From the NCBI GenBank assembly GCA_949361645.1, contig OX442421.1, positions 894,501 through 958,500 on the forward strand: 64,000 bases of DNA, in the 5' to 3' direction. This document shows, in pieces, positions 11,531 through 23,151 of this stretch. The notes beneath the pieces are model-generated. The model ran no database searches. It worked only from the letters and a program-made list of their open reading frames with translations, and had not been told where the DNA came from. The position numbers and the translations under genes were made by a program. Positions within the stretch are counted from its first letter, which is position 1, and each line of letters begins with the position of its first letter. This DNA is from Spongilla lacustris. Its lineage: Eukaryota; Porifera; Demospongiae; Spongillida; Spongillidae.

Positions 11531-12500
11531 TGGAGGGAGTGTTGTGTGCACATACATGGGAGGGAGTATTGTCATACATGGGAGGGAGTGTTGTGTGCGC
11601 ATACATGGAGGGAGTGTTGTGTGCACATACATGGAAGGGAGTGTTGTGTGCACATACATGGAAGAGATTTTTGTGTGCACATACATGGGACATACATGGG
11701 AGGGAGTGTTGTGTGCACATACATGGGAGGGAGTGTTGTGTGCACACACATGGGAGGGAGTGTTGTGTGCACACACATGGGAGGGAGTGTTGTGTGCACA
11801 TACATGGGAGGGAGTGTTGTGTGCACACACATGGGAGGGAGTGTTGTGTGCACATACATGGGAGGGAGGGAGTGTTGTGTGCACATACATGGGAGGGAGT
11901 GGAGTGTTGTGTGCACATGCATGGGAGGGAGGGAGGGAGTGTTGTGTGCACACACATGGGAGGGAGTGTTGTGTGCACATACATGGGAGGGAGTGTTGTG
12001 TGCACATACATGGGAGGGAGTGCTGTGTGCACACACATGGGAGGGAGTGTTGTGTGCACATACATGGGAGGGAGGGAGTGTTGTGTGCACATACATGGGA
12101 GGGAGTGGAGTGTTGTGTGCACATACATGGGAGGGAGGGAGTGTTGTGTGCACACACATGGGAGGGAGTGTTGTGTGCACACACATGGGAGGGAGTGTTG
12201 TGTGCACATACATGGGAGGGAGTGTTGTGTGCACATACATGTTGTGTGCACATACATGTTGTGTGCACATACATGGGAGGGAGTGTTGTGTGCACATACA
12301 TGGAGGGAGTGTTGTGTGCACATACATGGGAGGGAGGGAGTGTTGTGTGCACACACATGGGAGGGAGTGTTGTGTGCACATACATGGGAGGGAGTGTTGT
12401 GTGCACATACATGGGAGGGAGTGTTGTGTGCACATACATGGGAGGGAGTGTTGTGTGCACATACATGGGATGGAGTGGGGATGGAGTGTGCACATACATG
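11531..12500 (+). repeat. 27-bp minisatellite, about 35 copies
   Basis: The core GTTGTGTGCACATACATGGG is followed by an AGGGAGT tail, with CACACACA variants and AGGG insertions or deletions. Because the unit is a multiple of three, every frame on both strands stays open. This produces 280-350-codon frames that are not genes. Confidence 0.97.
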
Positions 12501-13823
12501 AGAGAGTGGATGTGGGGTGTGTATTTGGGTGTGTGGAGGGTAAGTAGTGGATTAGTGCTCTGTTAGTCTGTATGAAGTGTAAGTGCATAATAAGTGTGTG
12601 GAGTGAGTAAATGCATGGTAGATTGTATGTATATGCATTATGGGTGTAAGAGTGTGGTGTATTGAGTAGTGTGTAGTGGGTGTGTGGAGTATGTATATGT
12701 GTGTGGAATGTGTATGTGTGTGTGCCACAGTCTGCTTATTTAAAAGCATTTATAGAATAACCATTCCGGTTGGAAAGCTTTATATGACGCAAACCCAATA
12801 TTATCGCGTATTGCATAGGTTGAACCCTTTGTTAAATCTGTTCCAGAGCTACCAAGGTGTTCACTTTTATAGAAAGGTAGTGCATTCCATCGGCCAAAAT
12901 CTCTCATCTTGGTTGCAATGGAATGACATAACACTTGAGCAATGTAACTGTAAACAACTCTTTTCGATGCAATGAAACAGCCATGTACTATGTGGAGCAA
13001 TCCTATGTTAGAGGTATACACGTTTTTGGAATAGGCTGACGACATACCGTGCCAGAAATGTGTGTAAGATATTGTTTATAGAGGTGCAGACAATAGTATT
13101 CACATACGCAATTAGAATTGTAAGTAATGTCCATACCTCATTATGAAACAGTGCATAACATGCTATTTGATGATAAATTTTTTTGCATCACTTTTACATT
13201 TGAGTGGACGTTTTAACAACAAAATTGGTTTGGGATATCCAAAATCTAATTACAGAATATTGTTTATGCACCATGTGGCATTAAAAGTACAAAACCACAA
13301 CTGCTCACGTGACTTCCTGATTGCATAGCATTTCAATTTCAGTAGGAGAACGGCTGGTAAATGTTAACTGATTAAGAGTTTTTTTAGAAAGTTAATAAAT
13401 ATGTACAGTTGTAGATCTCTCTCCCTCTGCACCAAAGTTGCAAATGGGCTTGAGAAAATGAAGTAGTAAGTTGAAACATGTTGTCTAGAAATTGATTCTC
13501 TGCAGATAACCTTCTGAAGGTGTCCGAGCAAACTTGTCTGTTTTTGTGCATTTCAAACACTAATATATCAATTTGTAGAAGCTGTGTATTAATTAATTAT
13601 GAGTATTAATCAACTGAACCATGGTCCAGGACCAGAACTGCCTCATCTGTTTTGGAAGTAGAGAGTCCTGTTTTCATCTGTGTCTACCTTTCTCTATCAC
13701 TGATACTTGAGTGTACACCCTCCTTCATCCCCCCACCCATTCCACTCCTCATGTCCCCTCCCACCAGCTGGTGTGTGCTGGCAAGCTACATGTAGGACAT
13801 AACTCTGATAGCTGAATGACCTC
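12501..13823. other. No supported gene
   Basis: GT-rich DNA to about 12,725, then AT-rich DNA. The overlapping frames at 12,676-12,975 (plus) and 12,740-13,045 (minus) have no recognisable domain. Confidence 0.35.
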
Positions 13824-13938
13824 ACCATTCTCTGCACTCATGGTCACCCTTCTCTGCACTAATAGTCACCCTTATCTGCACTCATAGTCACCCTTCTCTG
13901 CACTCATCATGGTCACCCTTCTCTACATGGTCACCCTT
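13824..13938 (+). repeat. Degenerate 22-bp minisatellite, outlying array
   Basis: Five or six diverged units of the TCTCTGCACTCATGGTCACC family, 860 bp upstream of the main array. Confidence 0.85.
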
Positions 13939-14094
13939 ATGAACATTTAGCTGTGGAATAGAACACGTTTTGTTTGTGTGAATGATACGTTATACTACAT
14001 GTACTTCTGCTTGCTAATTCTGTTTGGTGACCTTTATTCAATCAGTGTTGTTACTCTGTTCAGTCTGGAGGTTGTTGTTCCACTACTGGTACTC

Positions 14095-14395
14095 TGTTCC
14101 TGTGTTGAGACTTTGTTGTGGATTGAGCGCTTTTTATTAAACACTGAGCTTGTGATACCACTACTGTCAAATATTTTCAAAGGTGAGGCTTGCTTGGATG
14201 AGGCTTTGTTTATAACCACATAAAATTGATGATGATGTTGGAGGGAGTGGGGTGTGCACATATGTTTGGGGAGTGGAAGCTAGTTTTGTGGGTAGTGAAA
14301 ATAAAATGCATGGATGTGAATATCAATTGTGCACATATGCAGGTTAGAACCGCAAGGGGCCTTACATACATATGACACACTAGTTCCACTATTTC
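14095..14395 (+). repeat. Dispersed repeat, copy 2
   Basis: Matches copy 1 at 10,150-10,450 along about 300 bp with scattered changes and small indels. Confidence 0.75.
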
Positions 14396-14429
14396 ACTAT
14401 TGGTACCTCTGTTTAGTCTGGAGGTTGTT

Positions 14430-14600
14430 AAATATTGGTTCCTCTGTTCAGTCGTATTACTCTGTTCCTGTTGGAGACTTATTTGTGGATTGAGTGCTTA
14501 TTGAATATTCAGCTGTGAGGCTGACCAGCTTTATTGCTATTGGTACATAGGTGATGATGTTGGGGAGGGGATGTGTACGTGTATGTCTGCAGAGGGAATT
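14430..14600 (+). repeat. Dispersed repeat, copy 3 (partial)
   Basis: Shares GTTCCTGTTGGAGACTTATT and the GTGGATTGAGTGCTTATTGA region with copies 1 and 2, then diverges. Confidence 0.5.
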
Positions 14601-14796
14601 TTATGGGTGTCTGCTGCACATGGAAACATGCACCTCGTAATTTTCAATCAGCATGCCCTAACTGCATCAATTCGGTTTGGTCGATTAATAATAATTAGGT
14701 AGTGTGAATGTACCCCCAATCCAGATTGATCTGGATTGTGGTTGCTAGTGAAGTAATGTAACACATTTATGCATGTGTATACATTGTACAGATGGA

Positions 14797-15124
14797 CCCT
14801 TCTCTGCACTCATGGTCACCCTTCTCTGCACTCATGGTCACCCTTCTCTGCACTCATGGTCACCCTTCTCTGCACTCATGGTCACCCTTCTCTGCACTCA
14901 TGGTCACCCTTCTCTGCACTCATGGTCACCCTTCTCTGCACTCATGGTCACCCTTCTCTGCACTCATGGTCACCCTTCTCTGCACTCATGGTCACCCTTC
15001 TCTGCACTCATGGTCACCCTTCTCTGCACTCATGGTCACCCTTCTCTGCACTCATGGTCACCCTTCTCTGCACTCATGGTCACCCTTCTCTGCACTCATG
15101 GTCACCCTTCTCTGCACTCATGGT
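14797..15124 (+). repeat. 22-bp minisatellite, about 15 copies
   Basis: The unit contains CTTCTCTGCACTCATGGTCA followed by CC. The copies appear virtually identical, unlike the older outlying array at 13.8 kb, so the array was recently expanded or homogenised. Confidence 0.97.
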
Positions 15125-15539
15125 TTTATATGGAGTGCACCTGACTAGTCTTGGAAACTGTAGTCACAATAACATTGCAAAGGGTTGTTCACTGTTGGCT
15201 GCCTTAGAAAACTAGGGCTGGGTATTGAGGAATGGGATGGGCAGGAAGTAAATACATGCTATGACACATCCCCCATTTGATACAAAAAGTGAAGGGTGTT
15301 CTGTAACAATACAAAAAGAGGGGGTGGGATGGGGGTTAGTTTCTTTTGATGTAGGGTCTGGATACCGAGTCTAGGGGGGTGGGGAGTGGGGATGGAATTA
15401 TTGCTGTTTTACTCTTGGAATCCAAGTAGTGCTTGTCAGCTATCTTAGTAGCTATCTCTGTGTTGTTTGCTTGGCCTTTCAATGCTTTGCTTCTGTCATG
15501 TGTTGTTTCATAAAACTCCCTCCTTTTCACATGAAGAAA

Positions 15540-15608
15540 ATGTCTGATGCAGAAAGTATGCATGGTGGTCATGCAGAACGAGAGGTGTTGAATGAAGGTC
15601 AGGAAAAG
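15540..15608 (+). CDS. Candidate first coding exon (23 codons)
   Basis: An ATG opens a 69-nt frame starting MSDAESMHGGHAEREV that runs into a plausible donor, AAAAG|GTAATA. The hydrophilic composition and intact donor look exon-like. Its downstream partner is unknown. The REase/kinase gene at 19 kb is a possibility, which would place the 16.4-18.8 kb element in an intron. Confidence 0.3.
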
Positions 15609-15950
15609 GTAATACTGGCTGTTAGTGGAGGGGCATGGTCTATCCTTGTGTGAGACTACATAATGTATATGTATGTGGGGTTGGGCTTGGGGAAGACAAT
15701 AGAGGCAACTATTTTGAGAGCCTAGGGGAAATATAACTTTCCAAAAAATTCATCATTATGCTTGGCATATTATTTTCTCATATTACCAGTTGAGCACCAT
15801 TCATATTAGAAGATCATCTTGTTATGTGACCATTAGGCTAACCATCATGTCTGTTGTCCTGAATATACACAACTTGGAATGTTAAAATTGGTTTTTGCCA
15901 TTTGGTCACTGAATGGCCAACTTTGGGGTATTGTAAACTTTATTTCTCTC

Positions 15951-16323
15951 GAGGGAGGGAAGAGGGGGAGAGGGAAGGAAGAGGGGGAGAGGGAGGGAAG
16001 AGGGGGAGAGGGAGGGAAGAGGGGGAGAGGGAGGGATAGTGGGGAAGGGAGGGAAGAGAGAGAGAGGGAGGGATAGTGGGGAGAGGGAGGGAAGAGGGGG
16101 AGAGGGAGGGAAGAGGGGGAGAGGGAGGGAAGAGGGGGAGAGGGGGAGAGGGAGGGATAGTGGGGAGAGGGAGGGAAGAGGGGGAGAGGGAGGGAAGAGG
16201 GGGAGAGGGGGAGAGGGGGAGAGGGAGGGATAGTGGGGAGAGGGAGGGAAGAGGGGAGAGGGAGGGAAGAGGGGGAGAGGGAGGGATAGTGGGGAGAGGG
16301 AGGGAAGAGGGGAGAGGGAGGGA
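15951..16323 (+). repeat. GA-rich polypurine minisatellite
   Basis: About 370 bp of GAGGGAGGGAAGAGGGGGA units with ATAGTGGGGA variants. Purine is almost exclusive on the plus strand. It can form triplex or slipped structures and is hard to assemble. Open frames on both strands are artefacts. Confidence 0.95.
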
Positions 16324-16417
16324 CTGCTGAAAGTAGAATAGTGGATGACATAATATGTAATATTAATACCCTTAAAGGAGCAATGAAATGATCTGAAATG
16401 TGTACCACTTTTGTTAA

Positions 16418-18825
16418 CAGATTAGTGCCCACGGGCGCGTTCACGCGTCAATGTACTGAAGTCCCACGGACGCGCGGAAGCGTCCAAATGCAATAGTGGA
16501 CTGTACGATAGCGGCGTTACGCAACGGTTAGCTTTCAAGACCTAATATTAGATACGAAGCTTCGCCACACCTAGGGCTTCAGTTTCCAAGGTTCTGTTTT
16601 AAAGGTTGCTTTGAAAAAATTCCCACAAAAAAGGTGACAATTACCGCAATAAATCAGCGGCATACACAAATAATGAATTTCCATATAGCAGCAGCTAAAT
16701 AAACGGAAGCGAACATTCACAAGGGAGGATGCCAGGGCATGTTTCCAGATACTTCCAGCTTGTCCAGCGAGCAGTAGTAGGGATGGAAAGTGTAACCTAT
16801 GATGGAGGGAAATTAGCATTTGAAATGTTTGAAGTGGGCTACACATGGGATAAAGGTTATACTTTGAGCCACAATCCAGTGCTTCACATCACCAGATGTC
16901 ACTCTGTATTCCTCCCTCCTACACACATGAGCACACTAGTACCATCACATATAAACACTAGTACCATCACATATACACACTAATACCATCCCTACAACAT
17001 GTGCACACTAGTACCCAAACTACACACATGCACACACTTGTGCCATGACACTACACACATGCACACACTTATACCATCACATACACACATGCACACACTT
17101 GTGCCATGACACTACACACATGCACACACTTGTGCCATGACACTACACACATGCACACACTTGTACCATGACACTACACACATGCACACTTGTACCATGA
17201 CACTACACACAAGCACACACTTGATCCATCACACTACACACATGCACACACTTGTGCCATGACACTGCACACACGCACACACTTGTACCATCACACTACA
17301 CACATGTAGACACTTGAACCATCACACTACATACATGCACACTTACCATGACACTACCCACATGCACACACTTGTGCCATCACACTACACACATGCACAC
17401 ACTTGTGCCATGACACTACACACATGCACACACTTGTACCATGACACTACACACATGCACACTTGTACCATGACACTACACACATGCACACACTTGATCC
17501 ATCACACTACACACATGCACACACTTGTGCCATGACACTACACACACGCACACACTTGTACCATCACACTACACACATGTAGACACTTGAACCATCACAC
17601 TACATACATGCACACTTACCATCACACTACACACATGCACACACTTGTACCATCACACTACACACATGCACACACTTGTGCCATCACATTACACACATGC
17701 ACACACTTGTACCATCACACTACACACATGCACACACTTGTGCCATCACACTACACACATGCACACACTTGTACCATCACACTACACACATGCACACACT
17801 TGTACCATGACACTAAACACATGCACACACTTGTACCATGACACTACACACATGCACACACTTGTACCATGACACTACACACATGCACACACTTGCACCA
17901 TCACACTACACACATGCACACACTTGTACCTTCACACTACATACATGCACACACTTGTGCCATGACACTACACACATGCACCATCACACTACACACATGC
18001 ACACACTTGTACCATCACACCACACACATGCACACACTTGTACCATCACACTACACACATGCACACACTTGTGCCATGACACTACACACATGCACACACT
18101 TGCACCATCACACTACACACATGCACACACTTGTACCATCACACTACACACATGCACACACTTGTGCCATGACACTACACACATGCACACACTTGCACCA
18201 TCACACTACACACATGCACACACTATTACCATCACACTTCACCCTACTCCACACTTGCGCTATTATTAGAGCATACATGTACGTACATACCAGCTGCCAC
18301 CATCGTGGACATAGAACGGTCAAAAATAGCTAGTGCAAAGTGTTGCAGCAAGAGTAAATAAACTCCCCTGCTACTTCTTAGCAATCAATACAAACCCGCT
18401 AATTGCTACGTACAGAACGATAGGATTAGCCAAGGCCTATGCGATAGGTGCGCGTCTCATAGACCCACTTTCATGCACGAAAGATACATGTAAGTGGTTT
18501 GAAGTGAATACCAAAGTCAATATAGTGCACACAACAAAGTTACGCACTAACCTGTTTGTTCAAGCCGCCATGACAGTCGCGAGCGTTACTTGATGGCTTC
18601 GTTCCGTAGTTGTATCTGTTTCACGAGTAATCAAACCGATCGGTTTGCACCGTCAGAAGGCCAAACTCTCGTAGCATCGTTTTTCATAAAGTTCACAATA
18701 CAAAACTTTCATCGTTTGAAAGTTATATGACGTGTCGCTCCGACTATATTAAAAGTAAGAAAATTTAAAATTTAATCTGGGCCGTAACGTATTCAATAAC
18801 GTAACGTAATCTGGGCACTAATCTG
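16418..18825. mobile_element. TTAA-flanked element with 14-bp terminal inverted repeats
   Basis: TTAA at 16,414-16,417 is followed by CAGATTAGTGCCCA. The exact reverse complement TGGGCACTAATCTG ends at 18,825 and is followed by TTAA at 18,826-18,829. A TTAA target duplication is the signature of piggyBac-type transposition. The 2.4-kb interior has no transposase; the 31-bp minisatellite takes up more than half of it, so it is a non-autonomous element or its satellite grew after insertion. A minus-strand frame at 16,571-16,846 and a plus-strand frame at 16,729-16,983 are inside it and unrecognised. Agreement at both ends argues against chance; membership of the superfamily is inferred. Confidence 0.7.
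16921..18240 (+). repeat. 31-bp minisatellite, about 40 copies
   Basis: The core ACTACACACATGCACACACT is followed by TGTACCATCAC, with TGCCATGAC and TGTACCATGAC variants. Higher-order structure is visible: a run including the CATGTAGACACTTGAACC variant near 17,300 recurs near 17,577, so a block of about 275 bp has been duplicated. The array lies inside the TTAA-flanked element. Confidence 0.95.
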
Positions 18826-19072
18826 TTAAGCAAGCTTGTTCTTAAGTTGAAGGCCTTTGGTTTAATGATATGACTGTTTGCCTTTTAGAGTCTCACAAAG
18901 AAAGAAAACCAGAGAGTTACATTGCATTCTGGAAGAAAGAAACGAGCATTACCTTTATCTAATGATAAGGATGTACAATATATACCACTGACACTACTGA
19001 AAAGCCACTTCAGCTTTGCAATTGGGATACACTGTGTAACTGAAAAATGCTAAACCTTTAAACACTCTGCAG
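18826..19072. other. Possible upstream exon sequence
   Basis: From 18,889, after a TTTTAG acceptor, a frame of about 55 codons stays open to a TAA at about 19,053. Its lysine-rich and PLTLLKSHFSFAIG-like content looks protein-coding. However, neither GT candidate at its end matches the phase needed by the exon starting at 19,073, so it is not joined to that gene here. Confidence 0.25.
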
Positions 19073-20971
19073 GGATGATGTTGAGCAGGTTCTTGTGGAT
19101 TCAAATGAGAAAATTATATTTCCTCAACATTGGAGTGATTTAAAATTTTATGTCACTGAGCCAGAAGCAAAGGAGCCAGTAGCAAAGGGTATGTATTTCA
19201 TCCATCCATCCATCCATCCATCCATCCATCCATCCATCCATCCATCCATCCATCCATCCATCCATCCATCCATCCATCCATCCATCCATGTAGTGTGGTC
19301 ATCAGGTTCACCATCTAGTGTGGTCATCAGGTTCACCATCTAGTGTGGTCATCAGGTTCATCATGTAGTGTGGTCAACAGGTTCATCATTGAGTGTGGTC
19401 ATTCATCCATCCATCCATCCATCATGTTCAAGATGGAGTCATAACAAAAAAGTAACTTCTACCTTTTGAAAGTATTAGAATCAGCAGAGGTTTGAATGTT
19501 TTGTCAATGGAATAATAGTATGTAACTTTTTCAACTTATGCATTGAATAGTTTCTGCACTGTAACAGTTACATTCACATTTGTTCTTTGTCCAGCTAAAG
19601 CTAAATCACTACTTTATCTACCACACCTCACTAAAACAAGTTCATCTAGTTCAATCCATTCCCCTGCAAAAATTCAAATTCAATCTAAATTCCTGGGCAC
19701 CATCGACAAAACTATTCTTAATAAGGTGTACGAACATTCTCGACCTCCTACTTGGCAAGATGAAATGGAATACAGTACTGAAGCTGATGTTCAATTTCAT
19801 GTACGTCTATTGCTAGAGTGTATTATACAAGCTTTAGGGCTACAAAATTTAACTATCTTCTCTGAAATTTCTGTATTTCAATCACGTCCTGATTTGTGGC
19901 TATTATATAAATCATTTGAAGGGCATTCCTATCCCATTGGTGTCATAGAAGTGAAGAAACCCAACTCCACACTGGAGAATGATTCCATGTGTGGCCAGCT
20001 CTATGACTATTTGAGAATATTGATGGTAAATTTCAACTTAAACTTTGCAATAGGCATACTGACGAACTTTCATGCATGGCAGGTTGCATGGCTGCCTGAA
20101 AAAGATGGTGATCTTATTGCTAGTCAAGAAATTATAACTGAATCACAAAGCAACTGTCAATATATTGACGACAAAACTCCTATTACTATTCCTTTCTGTT
20201 CAGAAGAGGAGGCTGAAGACAACGCTGCTCCAGATGGCAACGCTGCTCTAGATGATGAATTGGCAAGAATATGTAGTGGAACAAATGTAATTTACAACGA
20301 CACATCACCAAACGATGTACTACAACTACTTGTAACCACCTTATTAAAAATGTGTACCACAGTAATGCCTTTGTATACTACTTTGATTTCACCTGCGAAG
20401 CAATATTTTCTCCATACCCCTGATACCTTTTTGTGGGTTCCTTGTCCATGGAGAGAAAATGCTAAACTCAATTATACGGAGATGCCTCAATGCCATACTA
20501 GAAACTTTTACCTTTTGAAAGCAGTAGGAAAGGGGGTACATAGCAAGGTGTGGCTAGCATGTTCTAAATCACTGAAGGTATGTGCAATAAAATTTTATCA
20601 TTCCCATGTAGAAGATGCCCCTGATAAAGCAAAGTATGAGGCAAATATGTGGAAGCAATTGGGATTCAAAAGATCACGTCATGTCAAATTGGCATCAAAG
20701 TCAGCTCTTGTCATGCAATATTTGGTGCCATGCGATGTGGAAATTTTACGGAACTTTGAAGATATGGCCAAAATTAGATAACATGGGCTACTACGAAAAT
20801 AGACGTGGAGTGCAGATATCGTTTTTGGATTTGGGATCTGTTGTCAAGTGTAAAAAAGAGGATGCATTGCTTGATATGAATGCTCAATTGGACAAAATAC
20901 TGAGCCACATAAAACATAAGAGTAATGCTACTGACACACCAGCAAGACGTCTCAAAGGATTGTATGAATAA
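19073..20971 (+). pseudogene. REase-like plus kinase protein (Crinkler-like effector), kinase part broken
   Basis: Exon 1 (19,073-19,188) follows CTGCAG, contains [15 protein letters not shown] and ends in phase 1. Exon 2 starts at 19,595 after TTTGTCCAG in matching phase. About residues 40-180 of exon 2 form a PD-(D/E)xK nuclease-like fold with SRPDLWLL, GVIEVKKPN and a following QLYDYL. A kinase N-lobe follows, with glycine loop GKGVHSKVW, lysine in CAIKFY and hinge ALVMQYL. At 20,779 the frame stops, and a DFG-like FLDLGS appears in another frame up to 20,971. No HxD catalytic loop is seen between, so a deletion with frameshift is likely. REase-kinase fusions belong to the Crinkler-type effector repertoire known from fungi, oomycetes and some animals. 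The 400-bp intron holds a CATC microsatellite. Confidence 0.65.
19199..19424 (+). repeat. CATC microsatellite with 25-bp tandem repeat
   Basis: 19,199-19,290 is an uninterrupted CATC tetranucleotide array. It is followed by about four units of TAGTGTGGTCATCAGGTTCA plus CCATC, then a second short CATC run. It lies in the intron of the REase/kinase gene. Confidence 0.95.
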
Positions 20972-21183
20972 CAGAACAGTTAGGGATGTAGTATTACAGT
21001 TGTAATAATAATGTATATGTATAATTCTGCTGTGTAAGTGCAATGTCTTCTGTATGTGGATTGTGTGCAACCTTTTTTGTTATTTAATCTCCAACTGTCA
21101 CACACACTCCCTCACACCACTTGTAAAAACACTACACCTTTGTACCTCCACGGTCGTTCCGTCATGGACATTAGGTTTGTAAT
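20972..21183. other. No gene seen
   Basis: Downstream flank of the REase/kinase gene. AT-rich DNA without a recognisable feature. Confidence 0.4.
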
Positions 21184-21189
21184 TTGAGA

Positions 21190-21594
21190 ATGATCGTCAA
21201 CATTACGGTATCAAAACATGCACAAAAGTTGCCATTTGTTTGCCGATTTTTTATTCCCATCCAGACGGCGACTAAAAATCCAAAAACTATAACACAAGGT
21301 TTCCCAGGGTATCTCCTTATAAAAAAATCCAACGCATTTTATTACCCCTATGGATCGACGTGTAGATTGATTGCACTTTATTTGGATCGTATTTTATTTA
21401 CAAACTATGTTCGATTCACTCCGCCACAACTGCCACATTCTAGAGCCCCAATTTTTACCACAAGTGTCTCTCTGGACGCTTTTTCTGTGAGAAGTTGTTA
21501 CCTTTGCAAAACTGTTGACATCAATAAAACATCCGAGCGAGTACTACGTGCATGGCAATATATAGGCTTTGACGATTTTGGAACTGTCTATTGA
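21190..21594 (+). CDS. Unrecognised open frame, 134 codons
   Basis: An ATG-initiated frame outside any tandem repeat, with normal amino-acid diversity, ending ...YIGFDDFGTVY before a TGA. No motif, signal or splice evidence was recognised, and the neighbourhood gives no role. It could be a fragment of a degraded element or a chance frame in an AT-rich region. Confidence 0.25.
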   Translation: MIVNITVSKHAQKLPFVCRFFIPIQTATKNPKTITQGFPGYLLIKKSNAFYYPYGSTCRLIALYLDRILFTNYVRFTPPQLPHSRAPIFTTSVSLDAFSVRSCYLCKTVDINKTSERVLRAWQYIGFDDFGTVY

Positions 21595-23151
21595 CAGTCT
21601 ATAACTTGTGTTATAAAAACATGTTCTATTTCGCTTTGCAACCATAAGCACTGATCATGTAGGGTGCAATTAAAACCTGTATTTGCACCCAGTGTACATG
21701 TACATGTATATGTACTGACACTTGTACGGTACCTCCTTTGCAGTAGCCATGGCTGTATGAGAATTTTGGCTCTCCCTTCAATTAAAATGGTCAAATAAAT
21801 TTTCATGGTGAAATGGCTTCAGCATAGATCTTAATTTCTTATTAGCTTGCTGAGAGTGTATTAGCTAAAATGTACAGTACCAGTCAGTGTATACCTCAGT
21901 GATGAATTTTGAGTCTGTAGATCATGCATCTTTAAGGTGTGGTCTTTGTAGATGGTGCCACATGCTTCACTTGGACATGCCAATCCCAATTATAAAGTAA
22001 TACTGAGAGTACTACTGTACAATGGTCAAGCTCAAAGTGACTTTCCATATGTGACCATGTACATGTATAGTAAAGCAGTTGGTGAGGTCATGGGTCTGTA
22101 GTCAAGAATGCAGTGCATGCTATGGTGCACAGTGGATTTCTATACATGTCAGCCAAGCAGTGTCCATGTTGACCATAATTTGAAATTACAAAGTGTCCAC
22201 CACTCAGTACATATTTGGTACATGATGTACATGAAATGCAAGGACAAAGTTCAATGGCTGAAAGGCATAATGCAACAATGCGTTTGTCCTACACTGGAAG
22301 CCACGTCAAAGCGACTTTTACACTCGGCCGTTTATTTAAAACTGTAACCACCATCTTGGAAAATGCCATATTCAAGGGGTTTAGTACAGCTGTCAGAAGT
22401 TGCAGGGTTATATTTGGTATCACATCGATGCTCTTTCTATGCACAATCAAAGTATAGTGTTTATTTGTCATAGAGATTAAAGGGTTAAAAACAAAATGCA
22501 TTTATAACACGCATTACAGAATTCAGGTTACTTGCAGATTGAAACTACCATTTTTTCAAAGCCACTCTTTGACTTGATGTTTTTTCGAAATAAAAAGTCT
22601 GAGTATCAGATACCTCTGAGAACCACATTCAGTTAAATGTCAGGACGTTATTTTTATTTGCTTTTTAGAAGTGAGTGTTGTTTACAGAAGTCACAAGTGG
22701 TATTATGTAATATTTGGTGAACATATGTAAACTGTGGTTGGCATGACTCCGCACATATCAGGACACTCCCCCTTACGTTTTTAACGGTAGTGTTGCGTTT
22801 TGTAAAGCAATGTATGTCAACATACGTCCGAGATTTCTGTTGTGACCCGTTGAAGAGTCATACTCGTCGTATATAGCTACCGTTGTGCTTGGGAACGGCC
22901 GAGTACTGGACAAACCTATTGATGGTAAACCATGGACACTTGGACGGTTTTTTAAAGGAATGGGAGGGGGGAACAAGATGATGAGAACTGTTCTTGGAAT
23001 ATATGTTCCTGAAAGCACTGTAAGTAAAACTAGGTCCTTGCTATATTTTAATAATTTTATGTAATTTATAGGAATCATCTACTGAGGCAATGAAGAGAAC
23101 TGTATGTGGATGCAAAAATTATTGCAATAATTACACTTATTATGCTTTAAG
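21595..23151. other. Possible upstream exons of the kinase gene
   Basis: Mostly featureless AT-rich DNA. An open stretch from about 22,859 containing DGKPWTLGRFF ends at the strong donor ACT|GTAAGT (23,019). A 30-nt block 23,072-23,101 lies between TTATAG and GTATGT. These two join in phase 0, whereas the exons from 23,152 on need phase 1, so the connection is unresolved. Confidence 0.35.

Noticed and set aside
11435..12588. Five overlapping 280-354-codon open frames on both strands
   Set aside because: They are all translations of the 27-bp minisatellite, whose length is a multiple of three; Cys/His-rich repeats are a reading artefact.
14769..15215. Three plus-strand frames of 118-148 codons
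   Set aside because: Translations of the 22-bp minisatellite.
15845..16444. Proline/serine-rich 199-codon minus-strand frame and glycine/arginine-rich plus-strand frames
   Set aside because: Translations of the GA-rich polypurine array.
10536..18240. CRISPR-like arrays
   Set aside because: The repeats are directly contiguous without unique spacers and the window is eukaryotic.
17314..18333. His/Thr-rich frames up to 154 codons
   Set aside because: Translations of the 31-bp minisatellite.
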